Source of the DNA: Desulfobacterium sp.
GTDB lineage: Bacteria > Desulfobacterota > Desulfobacteria > Desulfobacterales > Desulfobacteraceae
NCBI GenBank assembly: GCA_030145245.1
Contig: JAQYWC010000048.1
Location: forward strand, 1 to 64,000
DNA: 64,000 bases
Reading direction: 5' to 3'
The notes below the pieces were generated by a model that saw nothing but the letters and a program-made list of their open reading frames with translations, did not search any database and had not been told where the DNA came from. The position numbers were made by a program, and so were the translations under genes. Shown piece by piece: positions 50,825 to 59,730 of the stretch (position 1 is its first letter; each line of letters opens with the position of its first letter).

Positions 50825-52489
50825 ATGTCGTTGAACCGCTTGAAAACCCGTGTTCGACTGGGGTTGGGGTTTGGAGCCCTGGTGATCCTTTTTATTGTGA
50901 CCCTCAGCTTTTCCCTGATGGGTACCCGGTCGATTTCCAGCGCCATGAAAAAACTTTACACCAACTCCTACGCCAAAAGCACCGCCATATTGCAGATCGA
51001 TTCCACCATGTCCAAGATACAGTTCCTTCTTTCCCAGTCCTCGGACGCGGAGGAAGAGGTGCTGGCAACAATGGTCAAGGAGATCCAGGAGAAAAATGGC
51101 AGGATCGATCAACTCTTTTCCGAGGTCCGGGCCGGTTACGGGGGGGAAGACCTGGAAAAACTGGATGGGGGAATAGCCCTGTTCAAAGAGTGGCTGGCGT
51201 TCCAGAAGAGGGTCCTGGACTATGCAACAGAGGGGAACATCATCGAGGCCGATGATCTCGTGTTAACAGAGGGGAAAGCGTTTGGAGAAAGGCTCAACCG
51301 GTTCACCGGCGAGTTCATAGCGCTTGCACAGACAGAGGCTGCGAACGCCATGGCGTCTGCCCAGGGTGCTGAGAAAACCCTGTTCAGGGGTGTTCAGGCA
51401 TTGGCCGTGGGGGCCCTGGTGGCAGGCCTTTTCATTGTCTATCTTCTGTCCCGGTCCATCCTTGTTCCGGTTGCGTCCGCCGTTGCCCATGCAAAGAGAA
51501 TGGCCACAGGGGATTTTACCGGGCGGTCCGGCAGCGATGCAACAGATGAGTTCGGAGACCTGGCCCATGCCATGGACGCAACCAGCGACAGCCTGGGGGC
51601 CATGATACAAGAGGTGAAGGGGAGCATGGCGCTTCTGGTGAACGCCTCCCTGGATCTGATCGCCTTGTCCGGCACCATGACCGAGGCGGCAGCAACAACC
51701 TCCCAACGGTCCGAGAGTTCCAGTGCCACCATTCAGAAGCTTGGAACCAATGTGAACAAGGTGGGCGTGGCCATGGAGGCCACCAGCAGAAATACTGAAA
51801 CGGTTGCTTCGGCAACCGCCCAGATGTCGTCCACCATCCGTGAGATCGCGGAACAGTCTTCCACCGCCCTGTCCATCTCCGCAAGCGCCGTTGAGCTGAC
51901 CTCAAAGGCGTCCGGCAAGATGGAGGAACTGGAGGGGGCCGCCCGGGAGATCTCCAAGGTTACGGAGACCATCAACGATATTTCCGAACAGACCAATCTC
52001 CTTGCCCTGAATGCCACCATCGAAGCGGCAAGGGCCGGGGAAGCGGGCAAGGGATTTGCCGTTGTGGCCAACGAGATTAAGGAGCTGTCCAAACAAACCG
52101 CCCTGGCAACCCAGGAGATCGAATCCAGGATTCATATGAGCCGGGAGACGACCCGGGAGACGGTGGAGCATATTAGGCGCATCGTTTCGGTGATCAATGA
52201 GGTTGACAAGCTTATTTCCGTTACGGCTACCTCGGTGGAGGAGCAGTCCGTTGCCACCCAGGATATTATGGAGAACATCACTACAGCCACCCAGGCCATC
52301 AGCCAGGTGGGTTCAGTGGCGTCTGACAATTCAAGCTATGTGAGGACGATCACCCAGGAGGTTGGCGAGGTAAGGGTGTCGGCGGTTGAGATGTCGGAAA
52401 ACAGCGGCCGGGTCAACCAGAGTGCTATCAATTTGAGGCAGTTGGCTGATCGGTTGAACCAGGAGATGGAGCGGTTTAAGATCCTGTAA
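50825..52489 (+). CDS. Methyl-accepting chemotaxis protein
   Basis: 554 residues from the ATG at 50825, with ACAGGAG ahead. One transmembrane helix (about 16-38), a periplasmic four-helix-bundle-like sensor (about 40-190) with an E/K-rich helix, a second helix (about 195-215), a HAMP segment, and the cytoplasmic signalling domain with [20 protein letters not shown] and [19 protein letters not shown] near residue 395-425. The length and lack of a C-terminal pentapeptide suggest CheB/CheR docking elsewhere. No chemotaxis kinase genes nearby. Confidence 0.93.
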   Translation: MSLNRLKTRVRLGLGFGALVILFIVTLSFSLMGTRSISSAMKKLYTNSYAKSTAILQIDSTMSKIQFLLSQSSDAEEEVLATMVKEIQEKNGRIDQLFSEVRAGYGGEDLEKLDGGIALFKEWLAFQKRVLDYATEGNIIEADDLVLTEGKAFGERLNRFTGEFIALAQTEAANAMASAQGAEKTLFRGVQALAVGALVAGLFIVYLLSRSILVPVASAVAHAKRMATGDFTGRSGSDATDEFGDLAHAMDATSDSLGAMIQEVKGSMALLVNASLDLIALSGTMTEAAATTSQRSESSSATIQKLGTNVNKVGVAMEATSRNTETVASATAQMSSTIREIAEQSSTALSISASAVELTSKASGKMEELEGAAREISKVTETINDISEQTNLLALNATIEAARAGEAGKGFAVVANEIKELSKQTALATQEIESRIHMSRETTRETVEHIRRIVSVINEVDKLISVTATSVEEQSVATQDIMENITTATQAISQVGSVASDNSSYVRTITQEVGEVRVSAVEMSENSGRVNQSAINLRQLADRLNQEMERFKIL

Positions 52490-52497
52490 ACTTCATG

Positions 52498-52566
52498 GGA
52501 TAGACAGGATGGGGGGACGGGACCCGAAAATGTGGGAACCCAACCCGTCCGAAGTCCTGTCTATCC
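52498..52566. other. Long imperfect hairpin between the chemoreceptor and cyclophilin genes
   Basis: Outer arms of 12 bases (52498-52509 with 52555-52566) and inner arms GGACGGG/CCCGTCC (52515-52521 with 52544-52550) form an extended stem in the 97-bp gap between two convergent genes. There is no T-run on either side. It probably ends or protects both transcripts. Confidence 0.55.
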
Positions 52567-52586
52567 TCAAGATTTACGGCAGGGAC

Positions 52587-53084
52587 CTACTCTACAACTT
52601 CAGCCTTGACGATGGTGATGGTCTCCTTTGGCACATCTGCATGGCCGGCCTTGTTGCCCGTGGCAACCGCCTTCATCTTGTTGACCACTCCGTGGCCCTT
52701 GGCAACCTTGCCGAAAACGGCATAGCCCCATCCCTGTGGGGTCTTGGACTTGAAGTTGAGCATATCGTTCTTCTTGACATTGATGAAAAACTGGGCCGTT
52801 GCACTGTGGGGATCCATGGTTCTTGCCATGGCGATGGTGTATGCGTCGTTGGACAGGCCGTTGTCCGCCTCGTTTTCAACGGGGGCGTTGGTGGCTTTTT
52901 CACCCATATCTTCTGTCATGCCGCCGCCCTGGACCATGAATCCGTCGATCACCCGGTGGAAGATGGTTCCGTCATAGTGACCGGCGTTTACGTACTCCAG
53001 GAAGTTGGCGCAAGTTTTGGGGGCTTTCTCCTCATCAAGTTCGATCAGGATCTCTCCCATGGTGGTTTCAAGTTTTATCATCAT
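52587..53084 (-). CDS. ppiB: Peptidyl-prolyl cis-trans isomerase, cyclophilin type
   Basis: 165 residues, no signal peptide, so cytoplasmic. Cyclophilin core: [16 protein letters not shown] with the active-site Arg near residue 45, [18 protein letters not shown] near 90-108, and [14 protein letters not shown] near 123-136. Length and QFFI pattern are typical of PpiB, which assists proline isomerisation in folding. AAAGGAGTTT precedes the ATG. It is upstream of the FmdB-type gene (minus strand) by about 150 bases. Confidence 0.93.
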   Translation of the reverse strand: MMIKLETTMGEILIELDEEKAPKTCANFLEYVNAGHYDGTIFHRVIDGFMVQGGGMTEDMGEKATNAPVENEADNGLSNDAYTIAMARTMDPHSATAQFFINVKKNDMLNFKSKTPQGWGYAVFGKVAKGHGVVNKMKAVATGNKAGHADVPKETITIVKAEVVE

Positions 53085-53204
53085 AAACTCCTTTGTCTTA
53101 TTGTTTTAAAAAAAGGGAAGGAGACGTTGATCATCCCCTCACCGGATTGGTACACGGCTTTACTTTCTTATAAACCGGGTCAAAAGTCAACTGGCGTGTA
53201 TGGA

Positions 53205-53223
53205 CCGGGGCGGACCGCCCCGG
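53205..53223. other. 19-bp GC-rich palindrome after the FmdB gene
   Basis: CCGGGGCGG and CCGCCCCGG around a central A make a perfect palindrome 15 bases beyond the stop of the FmdB-type gene. No T-run follows in either direction. A hairpin with very stable stem that may mark the transcript end. Confidence 0.55.
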
Positions 53224-53237
53224 AAGGGTCAGCCTGC

Positions 53238-53429
53238 TCAGGAAAATTCCCTGGGCGCGTTTGCGGCACAGGTGCCGATGCTCTGGCCCATGAAACTTGT
53301 GGCGCTCAGCAGCTTCTTTACCTCTTTGTTGCCGCAGTCAGGGCAGTTTACCCGTGTTTCCTCGCCTTTGAACACCAGTTTCTCAAAGGTGGTGTTGCAG
53401 CGTTCACATCGGTATTCATAGATCGGCAT
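53238..53429 (-). CDS. FmdB-family small zinc ribbon protein
   Basis: 63 residues. FmdB zinc ribbon: MPIYEYRCERCNTTFEKLV and NCPDCGNKEVKKLL provide two CxxC pairs about 25 residues apart. Proteins of this family are putative regulators, first described near formamidase genes. AAGGAGGCAGACC lies before the ATG. It may be co-transcribed with ppiB, which is on the same strand, but the palindrome at 53205 lies between them. Confidence 0.9.
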   Translation of the reverse strand: MPIYEYRCERCNTTFEKLVFKGEETRVNCPDCGNKEVKKLLSATSFMGQSIGTCAANAPREFS

Positions 53430-53499
53430 GGTCTGCCTCCTTGGTTTTGTCTGGGGTCACACCGGACCATTGAAAATGGCGCCTGCCATGACATACGTC

Positions 53500-53955
53500 C
53501 TATAGGGTCTTCTTAAAATCGTTGTAGCTCATGGTATTGTAGCTATCGGTCTTGATGAATTTAAGAATGCCGCCCATGGTTTTGCCATCCACATATCCCG
53601 GCAGGCTGCTGAGTTTTGTGTGGTCGGACTTCAGGAACCAGATGGTTGGAAAAGCCCGCACACCGTAGGAGGCTGAGATCTTCTTCTCCCGGTCTCCATC
53701 CACGGTGATGGCGATGAAGTTTTTGTTGATATACTCGATCACCGACGGGTTTTTCAGGGTGGTCTTTTCCAGCTTTTTGCAATAGCCGCACCACTCTGTG
53801 TGGAAATAGAGCAGCACTTTTTTGTCCTGCTCCTTTGCCATGGTCATGCCCTTATCAAAGGGTTGCCAGCGGATTTCGCCGGCAAGGGCGGTTGCGGGAA
53901 CCAGCACGGCAAACAGCATGATTGCGATAAGACGGGTTGAGATCTTTATTTTCAT
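53500..53955 (-). CDS. Thioredoxin-family protein, exported
   Basis: About 151 residues from the ATG at 53955 with AAGGAG upstream. Signal peptide to about residue 26 (ALAGE), then a thioredoxin fold with the redox motif WCGYCKKLEKTT near residue 55 and cis-Pro FPTIWF near 100. Similar proteins (SoxW/DsbE-like) reduce disulfides in the periplasm and receive electrons from CcdA. The gene for CcdA starts 20 bases upstream, so the pair forms a thiol-electron relay. Confidence 0.88.
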   Translation of the reverse strand: MKIKISTRLIAIMLFAVLVPATALAGEIRWQPFDKGMTMAKEQDKKVLLYFHTEWCGYCKKLEKTTLKNPSVIEYINKNFIAITVDGDREKKISASYGVRAFPTIWFLKSDHTKLSSLPGYVDGKTMGGILKFIKTDSYNTMSYNDFKKTL

Positions 53956-53974
53956 GGGGTTGAAACTCCTTGGC

Positions 53975-54673
53975 TTATAGTCCGGCAAGAATTCCCAGGC
54001 GGTCCGTGATCAACAGGACCCCCAGGGTGATCAGCAGAATGCCGGATACCTTGTTGACGTACATGAGTACTCGGGTGGCACGCTTCATTATTTCAAGCAG
54101 CCGGTTGATGAACAGGGAGATGAGAATAAAGGGGAGGGCAAGCCCTGCGGAGTAGACGCCCAAAAGCAACATCCCCTCGATTATGGTCTCCTGGTTGCCG
54201 GCAACGATGAGGATCGAGCCGAGAAGGGGGCCGATGCAGGGGCTCCATCCCGCGCCAAAGGCCATTCCTATTACAAAGGTTCCCATGAGGTGGAGGGGCT
54301 TTTCGCTCATGTGGATCCGTTTTTCAAAGTTGAGTCCCTTGATGTTGATGATTCCCAGCAGGTGAAGCCCGAAAATGATGACGATGCCGCCGCCTGCATA
54401 CCGGATGAGCCAGGAGTATTTTGCCATCACGCTTCCAAGGAAGGAGGCCGAGGCGCCAAGCAGGATGAAGATGAAGGAGAAGCCGCATACATAGGCCAGG
54501 GTGGACAGCAGCACTTTTTTCCTGGTTTCCCGGGCGTCCAGGGTCAGTTCGTCCAGGGTGAGTCCCGTGATAAAGCTGAAATAGGCCGGGATAAGGGGCA
54601 GGATGCAGGGGGAGAAAAAGGATAAAAGCCCTGCGATCAAGGCTGCCTGATAGGTGATGGTCTCGGTGAACAC
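53975..54673 (-). CDS. ccdA: CcdA-type cytochrome c biogenesis/thiol-electron transport protein
   Basis: 232 residues, six transmembrane helices. Core cysteine-containing motifs LLSFFSPCILPLIPAYFS near residue 20 and AGWSPCIGPLLGSILIV near 140 with the membrane Cys pair used to pass electrons from cytoplasmic thioredoxin to the periplasm. It feeds the neighbouring thioredoxin-like protein and apocytochrome thiols (useful for the many c-type haems of this organism). AAAGGGAGCG precedes the ATG. Confidence 0.9.
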   Translation of the reverse strand: MFTETITYQAALIAGLLSFFSPCILPLIPAYFSFITGLTLDELTLDARETRKKVLLSTLAYVCGFSFIFILLGASASFLGSVMAKYSWLIRYAGGGIVIIFGLHLLGIINIKGLNFEKRIHMSEKPLHLMGTFVIGMAFGAGWSPCIGPLLGSILIVAGNQETIIEGMLLLGVYSAGLALPFILISLFINRLLEIMKRATRVLMYVNKVSGILLITLGVLLITDRLGILAGL

Positions 54674-54792
54674 GTTAAAACGCTCCCTTTAAATATGGTG
54701 GTTCGGTTAACAACATGCTCTCTATACTAACCACCCTTGGCGCTTTTTTCAAGCCTGAGAAGGCGTTTTTCCCCGGAGACGGATCTCCTTGT

Positions 54793-55824
54793 CTATTGAA
54801 GTTTCTCCCTGTGTTTCCGGATGATTCCCCTGAGCTGGTCATAGGAGAGGCCGAGGATGTCGGCGGCGCGTCTCTGGTTGTGCCGGGAGATAGAAAGGGC
54901 GCGGTTGACCAGGTGGATCTCCAGGGTTGCTACGGCCGACTTCAGGGGCATGGCGGTGAAGTCGGGCACCCCTTCTGCGGGTTCCGGTGGTTCCCTGGTG
55001 GGCTCAACAGGGTCGGGAAGCTCTCCATAGGGGGATACAAAGGGGTTGAAGACGATCTCTTTGATTGTCCGGTCATGGGCGCGGTAGACGGCCCGCTCCA
55101 CAACGTTTTTCAGTTCCCGGACATTGCCGTTCCAGGGGTGGTTTTCCAGGGCCCTTGATGCTTCCGCTGAAAAGAGCGGAAGGGCTTCCAGCTCCAGTTC
55201 ATGGGCCATTCGCTGGGCAAAATGGTTGGCGAGCAGGAGGATGTCCCCGCTCCTCCTGCGCAGGGGGGGAAGAAATAGGACCTCGAAGCTGAGCCTGTCA
55301 AGGAGGTCCGGCTTGAACCTGCCGGTCTCGCACCGCCTGGAGAGGTTGGCATTGGTGGCGCTGATGATCCTTACGTCCACCTCGATGGGCACAGAGCTTC
55401 CCACCCGCTCAAAGGAGCCGTACTCCACCACCCTTAGGATTTTCTCCTGGGCTTCCATGGGAATGGACCCGATCTCGTCCAGGAATAGGGTGCCGTTGTG
55501 TGCCGCCTCAAACCGGCCGGTGCGGCGCTTGTCCGCTCCGGTAAACGCCCCTTTTTCATGGCCGAACAGTTCTGCTTCAACCAGGGATGGGGCAAGGGAG
55601 GAGCAGTTGAGGGTGACAAAGGGGCCCTGCCAGCGCCGGGAGAGGAAGTGGAGCCGTGTTGCGGCAAGCTCCTTGCCGGTTCCCCGCTCCCCAAGCAGCA
55701 GTACGGGCCGGTCAATGGGAGCGACCCTGGAGAGCCTTTCCTGGAAGTCGAGAAAGGCCTCTGACTGGCCAAGGGCCTCCTGGGTGATGGGCTTTGAAGG
55801 GATAAAATCCTGGGCTGCGGTCAT
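54793..55824 (-). CDS. pspF: Sigma-54 activator of the phage shock response, PspF
   Basis: 343 residues: an AAA+ domain without a receiver domain (LLGERGTGKELAATRLHFLS, HEKGAFTGADKRRTG with the GAFTGA loop, FLDEIGSIPMEAQEKILRV) and a C-terminal Fis-type helix-turn-helix (RRAADILGLSYDQLRGIIRKH). This is the PspF layout. It is held inactive by PspA in the absence of membrane stress and activates pspABC through sigma-54. Divergent position to pspA supports the assignment. Confidence 0.92.
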   Translation of the reverse strand: MTAAQDFIPSKPITQEALGQSEAFLDFQERLSRVAPIDRPVLLLGERGTGKELAATRLHFLSRRWQGPFVTLNCSSLAPSLVEAELFGHEKGAFTGADKRRTGRFEAAHNGTLFLDEIGSIPMEAQEKILRVVEYGSFERVGSSVPIEVDVRIISATNANLSRRCETGRFKPDLLDRLSFEVLFLPPLRRRSGDILLLANHFAQRMAHELELEALPLFSAEASRALENHPWNGNVRELKNVVERAVYRAHDRTIKEIVFNPFVSPYGELPDPVEPTREPPEPAEGVPDFTAMPLKSAVATLEIHLVNRALSISRHNQRRAADILGLSYDQLRGIIRKHREKLQ

Positions 55825-55889
55825 TTTAACTCTATTTTAGTTGTTTTAGCCATAATCTGTTTACCCTTACCATTGGCCGTGGATGGGTG

Positions 55890-55907
55890 TCAAGGGGAAC
55901 CCCTTGA
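55890..55907. promoter_or_regulatory. Perfect 18-bp palindrome, candidate PspF binding site
   Basis: TCAAGGGG and CCCCTTGA are separated by AA, in the pspF-pspA intergenic space about 50 bases upstream of the sigma-54 -24 element. This is a sensible position for an enhancer site for PspF and for autorepression of pspF. A second half-site-like TTGGGGCGG follows. Confidence 0.5.
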
Positions 55908-55937
55908 TATTGGGGCGGTTTCAGGTTTTGCCCCTGC

Positions 55938-55954
55938 TGGCACGGATTCTGCTA
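55938..55954 (+). promoter_or_regulatory. Sigma-54 promoter for pspABC
   Basis: TGGCACGGATTCTGCTA: GG at 55939-55940 and GC at 55951-55952 are 12 bases apart, matching TGGCACG-N4-TTGCW except for CTGC. The pspA start is about 40 bases downstream. The spacing and gene content (PspF) agree. Confidence 0.85.
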
Positions 55955-55993
55955 ATTTAGTTTGGCAAACCCGTAACAAAAGGAGAACCTATC

Positions 55994-56680
55994 ATGGGAA
56001 TTTTTACACGATTCAGGGATATTGTGAGTTCGAACATCAGTGCCATGCTCGACAATGCAGAGGATCCCGAAAAATTGATCAAGTTGATGATCCGTGAGAT
56101 CGAAGACACCCTTGTGGAGCTGAAATCCGCCTGCGCAGGGGCCATGGCCAGCAAAAAACGGGCCCGGCAGAGCCTTGAAAAGGCCAAAAGCCGGATGGAC
56201 CACTGGGCAGGGCGGGCCGAGCTTGCCGTCTCCAAGTGCCGGGATGACCTTGCACGGGAGGCCCTGCTGGAGCGGCGCAGGTTTGCCGCCATTGTCGACT
56301 CTTTGAACGAAGAACTCGAGGAGCATGCAGCCCTTGTCACCCAGTACCAGGAGGATATCGTCCAGCTGGAGGAGAAGCTCCAGACCTCCAGGGAGAAAAA
56401 GCGGATGCTTGTCCAGCGCCACATCCATGCCAGAAAGAAGCGGCAAGCCCAGGAGGAGATCCGGCGCATGGACAGCTCCGATACCCTGGCGAAATTCGAT
56501 GATCTTGAGAATCGCATCCATCGCATGGAGGCGGAGGCGGATCTGGTCAATTTCGGGAGCAAGCCGAGCCTGGATGAGCAGTTTGAATCCCTTGCCACGG
56601 ACGATGATATCGAGAAGGAACTGGCCGCGTTGAAATCCGCCCGTCCGGGCCAGGAAAAGGGGGGCGTGAAACATGGTTGA
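55994..56680 (+). CDS. pspA: Phage shock protein A
   Basis: 228 residues, mostly coiled coil (about 25-200), no membrane segment. N-terminal amphipathic helix GIFTRFRDIVSSNISAML and DNAEDPEKLIKLMIREIEDT are typical of PspA/IM30, an ESCRT-III relative that coats damaged inner membranes and binds PspF. The standard length. AAAGGAGAA precedes the ATG. First gene of the pspABC operon driven by sigma-54. Confidence 0.95.
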   Translation: MGIFTRFRDIVSSNISAMLDNAEDPEKLIKLMIREIEDTLVELKSACAGAMASKKRARQSLEKAKSRMDHWAGRAELAVSKCRDDLAREALLERRRFAAIVDSLNEELEEHAALVTQYQEDIVQLEEKLQTSREKKRMLVQRHIHARKKRQAQEEIRRMDSSDTLAKFDDLENRIHRMEAEADLVNFGSKPSLDEQFESLATDDDIEKELAALKSARPGQEKGGVKHG

Positions 56681-56710
56681 TGAGCGACCCCTGAACATGG
56701 AAAGGTGGCG

Positions 56711-56956
56711 ATGATGAAAGGGTTATGTTTCTTGGGATTCATGTTTGTTGGGGGCCTCCTTGTCCTGGCAGTTGTCTGCGGCATTCTTGTCATGGTTGTG
56801 AAGATGATGCGCGGAGGCCTTGCAACCGGGGACGGGACCGATAAAAGCGAGGAGACACGGATGATCCAGGAGATATACCAGGGACTCTCCCGGATGGAGG
56901 AGAGGGTGGATGCCCTTGAAACCATTCTCATGGAGCGACAGAAAAAGGAGCTGTGA
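56711..56956 (+). CDS. pspB: PspB-like small membrane protein
   Basis: 81 residues from the ATG at 56711 (AAAGG upstream; a GTG six bases earlier or the second ATG are alternatives). One N-terminal membrane helix (about 5-30), then a basic and helical tail with IYQGLSRMEERVDALETILMER that matches PspB, the sensor subunit that assists PspC in stress signalling. The stop overlaps the pspC start (TGATG). Confidence 0.75.
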   Translation: MMKGLCFLGFMFVGGLLVLAVVCGILVMVVKMMRGGLATGDGTDKSEETRMIQEIYQGLSRMEERVDALETILMERQKKEL

Positions 56957-57405
56957 TGAGGGGACGGTTTAAAAACAGTTGCCATGGTCGTACCGGCCAT
57001 GGCAGAAGGGGTGCCGGACGGCATTCCTGGCACAAGGGGTTTGAAAATCCGGGCCAGGGGCTTTATCGCTCCAGGAGCGGGATTGTGATGGGCGTCTGCC
57101 AGGGGGTGGGCGACAGGTTTGACCTGCCGGTCTTCTGGGTTCGGGTGGTGGTGGTGGTGCTGTTTTTTGCCAGCGGGGTCTGGCCTGTGACCGGACTCTA
57201 TCTGCTGGCGGCGTTCACCATGAAGCCCGAGCCGGTCACCCCCATCGAGTCCGAGGAGGAGGGGGATTTCTACGATAACTATGTCACCTCCAGAAAGGCT
57301 GCCCTGAGGGCCTTGAGCAACCGGTTCAAGACCCTTGAAAGAAAGATCCTCCGCCTTGAGGATGCGGTCACCTCCCGGGAGTTTGACTGGGATGAAAAGC
57401 TGTAG
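56956..57405 (+). CDS. pspC: Phage shock protein C, with His/Arg/Gly-rich N-terminus
   Basis: 149 residues. The PspC domain (about 40-95) has GLYRSRSGIVMGVCQGVGDR and WVRVVVVVLFFASGVWPVTG with one or two membrane helices, then a C-terminal coiled coil (ALRALSNRFKTLERKILRLE). The first 35 residues are unusually rich in Arg, Gly and His (HGRTGHGRRGAGRHSWH), a feature not found in enterobacterial PspC and a possible metal or nucleic-acid binding extension. ATG at 56956 follows AAAGGAG. Confidence 0.85.
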   Translation: MRGRFKNSCHGRTGHGRRGAGRHSWHKGFENPGQGLYRSRSGIVMGVCQGVGDRFDLPVFWVRVVVVVLFFASGVWPVTGLYLLAAFTMKPEPVTPIESEEEGDFYDNYVTSRKAALRALSNRFKTLERKILRLEDAVTSREFDWDEKL

Positions 57406-57466
57406 TAAATAGGATGGATTCAACTTTTCAACGTCAGCTTTGATGGACGGGGCATGGCAAAAAGGG

Positions 57467-57487
57467 CAATAAGCTAAGCCTGACCCC
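57467..57487 (-). repeat. Copy of the GGGGTCAGGCTTAGCTTATTG repeat
   Basis: The minus strand of this 21-base stretch is identical to the core of the repeats at 20913-21039. It lies between pspC and the flavoprotein gene, immediately upstream of its ribosome site. A single copy, so the function as a palindrome is lost here. Confidence 0.7.
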
Positions 57488-57506
57488 AATTAACGAAGGA
57501 GGGCCC

Positions 57507-58847
57507 ATGAGATTTTTGATCATTGGAGGAGATGCCGCCGGCATGAGCGCGGCCAGCAAGGCGAAGCGAAAGAATCCCGACCTTGATGTGGTGGTGCTTG
57601 AAAAGAGCATGGATGTCTCCTACAGCGCCTGCGGAATGCCCTACAACATTGCGGATCCGGAAACCGGCATGGAGCAGCTGGTGGTGCGGGATGCTGATAC
57701 TTTTATCAACACCAACAAGATCGACCTCCGGTGCGGCCATTGGGCCGAAGCCGTTGATCCTGTGTCAAGGACTGTCACCGGCATTGGGCCTGACAATAAC
57801 CGTTTTTCCTTAAGCTATGACACGCTTCTCATCGCAACGGGAGCCTCGCCGGTCATGCCGGAGATTCCCGGGGTCGGCCTTCCCGGGGTGTTTCCCTTGA
57901 AGAGCCTGGAACATGGCCGGAAAATCAAGCATTTTATCGGCGCCAGGAGTGTCAGGCGGGCCGTGATCATCGGCATGGGCTACATCGGGCTTGAGATGTG
58001 CGAAGCCCTGTGTGCAAGATCCATTGCGGTTGAGATGGTCAAGCCCGGGCCCGTGCTCCTGCCCTGGATGAATCCCGAACTTTCAGATGTGGTGGAACAG
58101 GAGCTGGCCCTCAACCGGGTGGCCATCCATCCGGGACATGAAATCAAGGCGATCCGGCCCAATGGCGGTTCCCTCAGGGTGGTGTGCGACACCATGGATC
58201 TTGACGCCGATATGGTGATCCTGGCTTTGGGGGTTACGCCCAACAGCCGCCTTGCAACGGATGCCGGCCTTGATACCGGTCCCTCGGGTGCCGTTGCCGT
58301 GGATGACCGGCTCAAGACCTCCGACCCCCATATCTATTCGGCAGGGGATTGTGCCGATGCCATCCATGTGGTAACCGGTGGAAAGTGCTGGATTCCCCTG
58401 GCCCTCAGGGCCAACAGGGCCGGCTGGGCCGTTGCCGACAATGTCTGCGGCATGGAGACCCGTCTTCCCGGGGTGGTGGGAACCGCGGTTTTCAAGCTCT
58501 TCTCCCTGGAGATCGCCCGCACGGGTCTCACGGTAACGGAAGCCAGGGCTGCCGGGTTTGATCCGGTGGAGGTGGTGGTCAAGACCCGGTCAAAGGCCCA
58601 CGGCCACAAGGGATCCTCCACCATCCATACGGCCATGGCCGGCGACCGGCATACCGGGCGCCTTTTGGGCGTTCAGATGGTCGGTCACGGCGGGGTGGCC
58701 CACAGGATCAACGCCCCTGCTGTTGCCCTGCACAACCACATGGATGTGCAAGGCTTTGCCCAGGCGGATCTTGCCTATGCCCCTCCCTTTGGGCCGGTGT
58801 GGGATCCTGTGCTCACGGCAGCCAACCAGCTTTTGAAAAAACTGTAG
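57507..58847 (+). CDS. FAD-dependent CoA-disulfide reductase / NADH oxidase-like protein
   Basis: 446 residues. FAD-binding start RFLIIGGDAAGMSAASKAKR, a single redox Cys in SYSACGMPYNIADP near residue 43, NAD motif AVIIGMGYIGLEMCEAL near 153 and IYSAGDCADAIHV near 273. This is the CoADR/NADH-oxidase/NADPH polysulfide reductase group that uses one active-site Cys and a bound CoA. No rhodanese domain follows. It could reduce CoA disulfide, polysulfide or oxygen, all useful in a sulfur-metabolising anaerobe. AAGGAGGGCCC upstream. Confidence 0.88.
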   Translation: MRFLIIGGDAAGMSAASKAKRKNPDLDVVVLEKSMDVSYSACGMPYNIADPETGMEQLVVRDADTFINTNKIDLRCGHWAEAVDPVSRTVTGIGPDNNRFSLSYDTLLIATGASPVMPEIPGVGLPGVFPLKSLEHGRKIKHFIGARSVRRAVIIGMGYIGLEMCEALCARSIAVEMVKPGPVLLPWMNPELSDVVEQELALNRVAIHPGHEIKAIRPNGGSLRVVCDTMDLDADMVILALGVTPNSRLATDAGLDTGPSGAVAVDDRLKTSDPHIYSAGDCADAIHVVTGGKCWIPLALRANRAGWAVADNVCGMETRLPGVVGTAVFKLFSLEIARTGLTVTEARAAGFDPVEVVVKTRSKAHGHKGSSTIHTAMAGDRHTGRLLGVQMVGHGGVAHRINAPAVALHNHMDVQGFAQADLAYAPPFGPVWDPVLTAANQLLKKL

Positions 58848-58908
58848 CGGTTGAAGGCTTTTTTGCTTCCAGGGCTCGCGCTCCGGTAGCAGGGCTGGCG
58901 CCCCGGTA

Positions 58909-59730
58909 TCAGGAGCCTGAGAATTGGGGCTTGCGCTTCTCCATAAATGCAGTGACCGCCTCCATTAAATCATTGGACGGGATGATGTTGGCGCTGACGG
59001 ATGCCACATAGTTGAGACCATCGTCAACGGATTTGCCCACGCCAAAGTTGAGTACATCCTTGGAGGCCTGGACCGCCAGGGGCGATTGGGCTGCGATCTC
59101 CCGGGCAAGGGATTCGGCGCTGTCAAACAGGCTTTCCCGGGTCTCGTAAACATCGTTTACCAGGAGAATCTCCTTTGCCCGCTGGGCCGTGATGTTCTTT
59201 GCCGTAAAGGCAAGTTCCCGTGTATGGCCCTGGCCCACTATCAGGGGAAGCCGTTGGAGCACCCCAACGTCGGCGACAAATCCCACGGCAGCCTCCCGCA
59301 ACGAGAACAGGGCATCGGATGAGCAGAGCCGGATGTCGCAGGCCGTTGCCAGGTCCAGGCCTGCGCCGATGCAATAGCCGTGGATGGCGGCGATGACCGG
59401 TTTCTTGCAGATCTCCACAGAGGAGATGGCTGCCTGGAGGGCCTTGATCTTGGGAAGCAATTTCCATTTGACGCCCCCCTTCTGCTCCTGGTCCATGAGT
59501 TCCGGAAGTTCCGGCATCATGTCCATGAGATCGATTCCCCCGGAAAAGCAGGCGCCTTTGCCTGCGATCACAATGGCCCTTATCTCCGGATCGTTGTCAA
59601 GATCGCTGAATATGGCCTCAGGTTCCTTCCAGGCGGCAGGCCCCATGGCATTTTTCTTTTCCGGACGGTTGAGATAGACCCAGGCAACGGGCGGTCGCTT
59701 TTCCACAAGATAAAATTCGTATTCGCTCAT
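58909..59730 (-). CDS. Enoyl-CoA hydratase/isomerase (crotonase) family protein
   Basis: 273 residues from the ATG at 59730, with GGAGGGGAGT directly upstream. Crotonase signatures: AWVYLNRPEKKNAMGP near residue 17, AIVIAGKGACFSGGIDLMDM near 55 with the oxyanion hole, IHGYCIGAGLDLATACDIRL near 110, and FVADVGVLQRLPLIVGQGH. Likely hydration or isomerisation of an acyl-CoA double bond, or a related crotonase reaction such as dienoyl-CoA isomerisation (an Asp, rather than Glu pair, in the second site fits isomerases). Fatty or aromatic acid oxidation is a likely setting. Confidence 0.9.
   Translation of the reverse strand: MSEYEFYLVEKRPPVAWVYLNRPEKKNAMGPAAWKEPEAIFSDLDNDPEIRAIVIAGKGACFSGGIDLMDMMPELPELMDQEQKGGVKWKLLPKIKALQAAISSVEICKKPVIAAIHGYCIGAGLDLATACDIRLCSSDALFSLREAAVGFVADVGVLQRLPLIVGQGHTRELAFTAKNITAQRAKEILLVNDVYETRESLFDSAESLAREIAAQSPLAVQASKDVLNFGVGKSVDDGLNYVASVSANIIPSNDLMEAVTAFMEKRKPQFSGS

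Noticed and set aside
55957-57489. A minus-strand frame of 510 codons covering pspA-pspB-pspC
   Set aside because: Composition is repetitive and Ser/Arg rich, no domain is recognisable, and three well-supported psp genes lie on the other strand.
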